From assembly GCA_030668065.1 (NCBI GenBank), contig DAOUUS010000064.1, positions 1 to 7,927 on the forward strand: DNA of 7,927 nucleotides. The letters run 5' to 3'. How positions within the stretch are numbered: the stretch's first letter is position 1; each line of letters starts with the position of its first letter. The notes beneath the pieces are model-generated. The model was not told the DNA's origin. It ran no database searches and was given only the letters and a program-made list of their open reading frames with translations. A program made the position numbers and the translations under genes. This document shows, in pieces, positions 6,318 through 7,927 of the stretch. The DNA is from Candidatus Methanophagales archaeon. GTDB taxonomy: Archaea; Halobacteriota; Syntropharchaeia; Alkanophagales; Methanospirareceae.

Positions 6318-6335
6318 CGTATATTAAAAGGACTT
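6318..6335 (-). promoter_or_regulatory. Putative promoter of the antitoxin-toxin pair
   Basis: On the minus strand CTTTTAATATACG (plus 6318-6330) is a good archaeal TATA box. Initiation about 25 bp downstream falls near 6300, leaving a leader of only about 8-10 nt before the antitoxin ATG at 6291. Both genes would share this transcript. Confidence 0.55.
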
Positions 6336-6505
6336 TTCGATAACGTTCCCCGTATGTACGAAGTTGCCGGCGGCTTTCCAGGAAAAAAATGCAAGAAAAT
6401 TTACCGTATATTCACTGTTATTTTTGTCGGTGCGTAGTGGAGACCAAGCCAAAGTGCAATGTTTTTTCGAAGCAAAAATTGGCGAAGAGTTTTGAGCTAG
6501 GGCTG
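6336..6505. other. Divergent intergenic region
   Basis: This stretch between the antitoxin promoter and the next rightward promoter holds no convincing gene. The near-direct repeats TTGGCGAAGAGTTTT (starting at about 6479) and CTGGCGAAAAGGTTT (starting at about 6503) occur close together, the second lying in the BRE position of the promoter at 6515. They may be a duplicated promoter-proximal element or chance. Confidence 0.45.
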
Positions 6506-6524
6506 GCGAAAAGGTTTATATAAA
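6506..6524 (+). promoter_or_regulatory. Strong archaeal BRE/TATA promoter
   Basis: GCGAAAAGGTTTATATAAAC (6505-6524) contains a near-consensus BRE (CGAAAAGG) and TATA box (TTTATATAA, 6515-6523). Initiation about 25 bp from the TATA centre falls at or beside the ATG at 6546, so the transcript would be leaderless. It is the best promoter in the window. Confidence 0.75.
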
Positions 6525-6545
6525 CTATCCAATACTCTGTTTAGT

Positions 6546-6701
6546 ATGACAATTTTTAAAATCACAAATGGAAAAGCTGGTAGAATACCCAGTATTAGCT
6601 TTAAAGATGAAAGAAAAGAAATTCAGGGAGTAATTGGAAATGACAAGAATATGATTGAATTCTTTGTAGGTTGTTCAACAATCCAACAATCCCAGGAATA
6701 G
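6546..6701 (+). pseudogene. Truncated N-terminus of a PDDEXK-type nuclease-like protein
   Basis: A 51-codon ORF with an ATG exactly where a leaderless transcript from the upstream promoter would begin. Its sequence (MTIFKITNGKAGRIPSISFK, then DERKEIQGVIG, ending STIQQSQE) resembles the conserved N-terminus of archaeal and bacterial DUF91/DUF5655-type PDDEXK nuclease-like proteins, which begin with the pattern xIFxIxxGKxxRI...FKxEKEIQ and normally run to about 200-300 aa. The catalytic part, expected soon after residue 50, is absent. It may be a decayed remnant of a restriction- or repair-related nuclease, or a genuine small protein. Downstream to 6780 another frame gives IERQIGL, a stop, then TPKEAIFSWVKFN, which could be more debris; I cannot identify it. 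Confidence 0.45.
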
Positions 6702-6770
6702 AAAGACAAATAGGGCTTTAAACTCCAAAAGAAGCGATTTTTTCGTGGGTAAAATTTAATTGTGGGACGG

Positions 6771-6796
6771 CTTCTATAAATTAACCCTATATAGCT
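6771..6796 (+). promoter_or_regulatory. Putative promoter(s) of trm5
   Basis: Two TATA-like elements, TCTATAAATT (6773-6782) and CCTATATAGC (6786-6795), lie upstream of the trm5 ATG. Initiation about 25 bp downstream would be near 6803 or 6816. Both sites are downstream of the TTG at 6797, supporting ATG 6824 as the real start. Confidence 0.5.
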
Positions 6797-6823
6797 TTGC
6801 AATTGCGTATACATCGACAAACA

Positions 6824-7891
6824 ATGAAAAAAAAAGAAACTCTACCCTGTGTAAAAGTAAAAAAGAGCAGCGGCGAAGAGATCCGCATTGCGTTGAAAGA
6901 CCTCCAACTGCTGAGGACAGACGCAAAGATAACCACCAACCACGATTTTATTTATTTACCGCTTATACGTACGCTAACCGAGTCAGAAAAACTGAACTTA
7001 GACGTTTCAGACGTTTCAACAACCGAATTCGAGCGATTAGAACCGAGAATAAGCATAGAACAGCTCGTTGGCTTCAAACCTTCTTTTGAAATAGTAGGCG
7101 ACATTGCGGTACTAACAGAAGACGTAGCAAACGAAACGCTCGTAGCCGAGGCAATAATGAGCCTGCATAAGAGCCTAAAAGTAGTAGCGAAACGAACATC
7201 ACCCGTGGAAGGCGTATTCCGGAGTAGAAGACTGAAGCTAATCGCAGGTGAGCACAGAACGGAAACGGTGCATAAAGAGAATGGCTGTAGATACAAGCTC
7301 GACCTGGAACAGGTTTATTTCAACCCGCGCTTAGCGCGAGAACGAGATAGAGTGGTGTCGCTTGCGGCACAAGCCAAAAACGGAAAAGAAGAGGTGATAG
7401 ATATGTTCGCAGGTGTCGGACCTTTTTCTATACAAATAGCGAAACTAGCACCTCAGAGCCACGTTACGGCGATTGACATAAATCCCGTGGCTGTAAGCTA
7501 TTTACGTGAGAACATGGACTTGAATGGTGTGCATGACATAGAAGCGATAGAAGGCGATATAAAAGAAGTTTACCGGGAGTTCACAAATCGGGCAGACCGG
7601 ATAATCATGAACCTGCCGAAGAGCGCGTATTTGTTTCTTGCAGAGGCGTTGAGTATGCTCAAGCCCGAAGGCGGGATCATTCATTTCTACGATCTGGAAT
7701 CCGCGTATGAAGCGCGTGCGGAGAATAGAGTTGAGGTTGCAATAAACAAGGCAAAGCAGAAATTAGCGACTGGGTTACAAGAGCATGAAGTGCAGTGGGA
7801 AATAGTGGATGCGCGAAAGGTGAAAGTATATGCGCCCTATGCCTATATCCTAGGAATTGATGCAAAGGTAAAAGGAACAGCCACAACTTAG
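6824..7891 (+). CDS. trm5: tRNA (guanine(37)-N1)-methyltransferase Trm5
   Basis: A 355-aa class I SAM-dependent methyltransferase that makes m1G37 next to the anticodon of tRNAs, preventing +1 frameshifting. The N-terminal part (residues 1-110) includes a helical and beta region typical of the Trm5 D1 domain, with PLIRTL at 46-51. Next come VEGVFRSRRLKLIAGE and the substrate/active-site loop VYFNPRLARERDRV (164-177). The SAM-binding motif VIDMFAGVGPFSIQIA (191-206) and AIDINPVAVSYL (216-227) follow, and motif IV IIMNLPKSAYLFL (260-272) completes the catalytic core. A longer reading of nine residues from TTG 6797 is possible but less likely: ATG 6824 begins the family's usual N-terminus and follows two TATA elements at the right distance. 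The gene is intact, probably essential, and has no obvious operon partner here. Confidence 0.92.
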   Translation: MKKKETLPCVKVKKSSGEEIRIALKDLQLLRTDAKITTNHDFIYLPLIRTLTESEKLNLDVSDVSTTEFERLEPRISIEQLVGFKPSFEIVGDIAVLTEDVANETLVAEAIMSLHKSLKVVAKRTSPVEGVFRSRRLKLIAGEHRTETVHKENGCRYKLDLEQVYFNPRLARERDRVVSLAAQAKNGKEEVIDMFAGVGPFSIQIAKLAPQSHVTAIDINPVAVSYLRENMDLNGVHDIEAIEGDIKEVYREFTNRADRIIMNLPKSAYLFLAEALSMLKPEGGIIHFYDLESAYEARAENRVEVAINKAKQKLATGLQEHEVQWEIVDARKVKVYAPYAYILGIDAKVKGTATT

Positions 7892-7927
7892 CCACCTCGA
7901 ATGAATATTTCTGGGGCAGCCACCGCC
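7892..7927. other. Short terminal intergenic segment
   Basis: Thirty-six bases after the trm5 stop codon. Nothing recognisable is present, and the downstream gene lies outside the window. Confidence 0.6.

Noticed and set aside
6797..6823. Upstream TTG start for trm5
   Set aside because: It would add nine residues not typical of the family and lies upstream of the likely transcription start; ATG 6824 is better placed.

Overview
The window looks like a chromosomal segment of a euryarchaeon, most likely a methanogen or methane/alkane-oxidising relative such as ANME-1/Methanophagales or Syntrophoarchaeum. The reasons are an archaeal Trm5 tRNA methyltransferase, a COG3199-type NAD kinase, a UPF0280 protein, and TATA-type promoters in front of nearly every gene, several placed for short-leader or leaderless transcripts. 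The lineage is inferred from gene content and not proven.

Layout. Positions 1-1461 hold a decayed DDE transposase whose 5' end lies outside the window. It carries two opposite frameshifts. Positions 1462-1744 are non-coding and lead to the promoter of a bacterial-looking metallo-beta-lactamase-fold hydrolase (1745-2521). A UPF0280/ApbE-like gene (2602-3291) follows, with an odd ATGAAATGA start region. Directly after its stop codon come a 13-bp hairpin and a five-copy array with an exact 57-bp period (3312-3578). A long leader with a small tandem duplication and a possible short ORF precedes the NAD kinase gene (3827-4921). Next is an uncharacterised 265-aa protein (4968-5765) with a probable winged-helix N-terminus and a Cys/His cluster.

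On the minus strand, convergent with that gene, is a toxin-antitoxin pair: an intact antitoxin (6097-6291) and a MazF-like toxin (5781-6112) disrupted by a single frameshift. A textbook archaeal promoter (about 6506-6524) then drives a 51-codon ORF (6546-6701) that resembles the cut-off N-terminus of a PDDEXK-type nuclease. The window ends with an intact trm5 (6824-7891).

Taken together, core genes (NAD kinase, Trm5, UPF0280) are interleaved with accessory material in decay (transposase, toxin, nuclease fragment) and an unexplained periodic repeat. No complete new multi-gene system is evident. The best leads are the 57-bp array, the frameshifted toxin beside its intact antitoxin, and the uncharacterised 265-aa protein.
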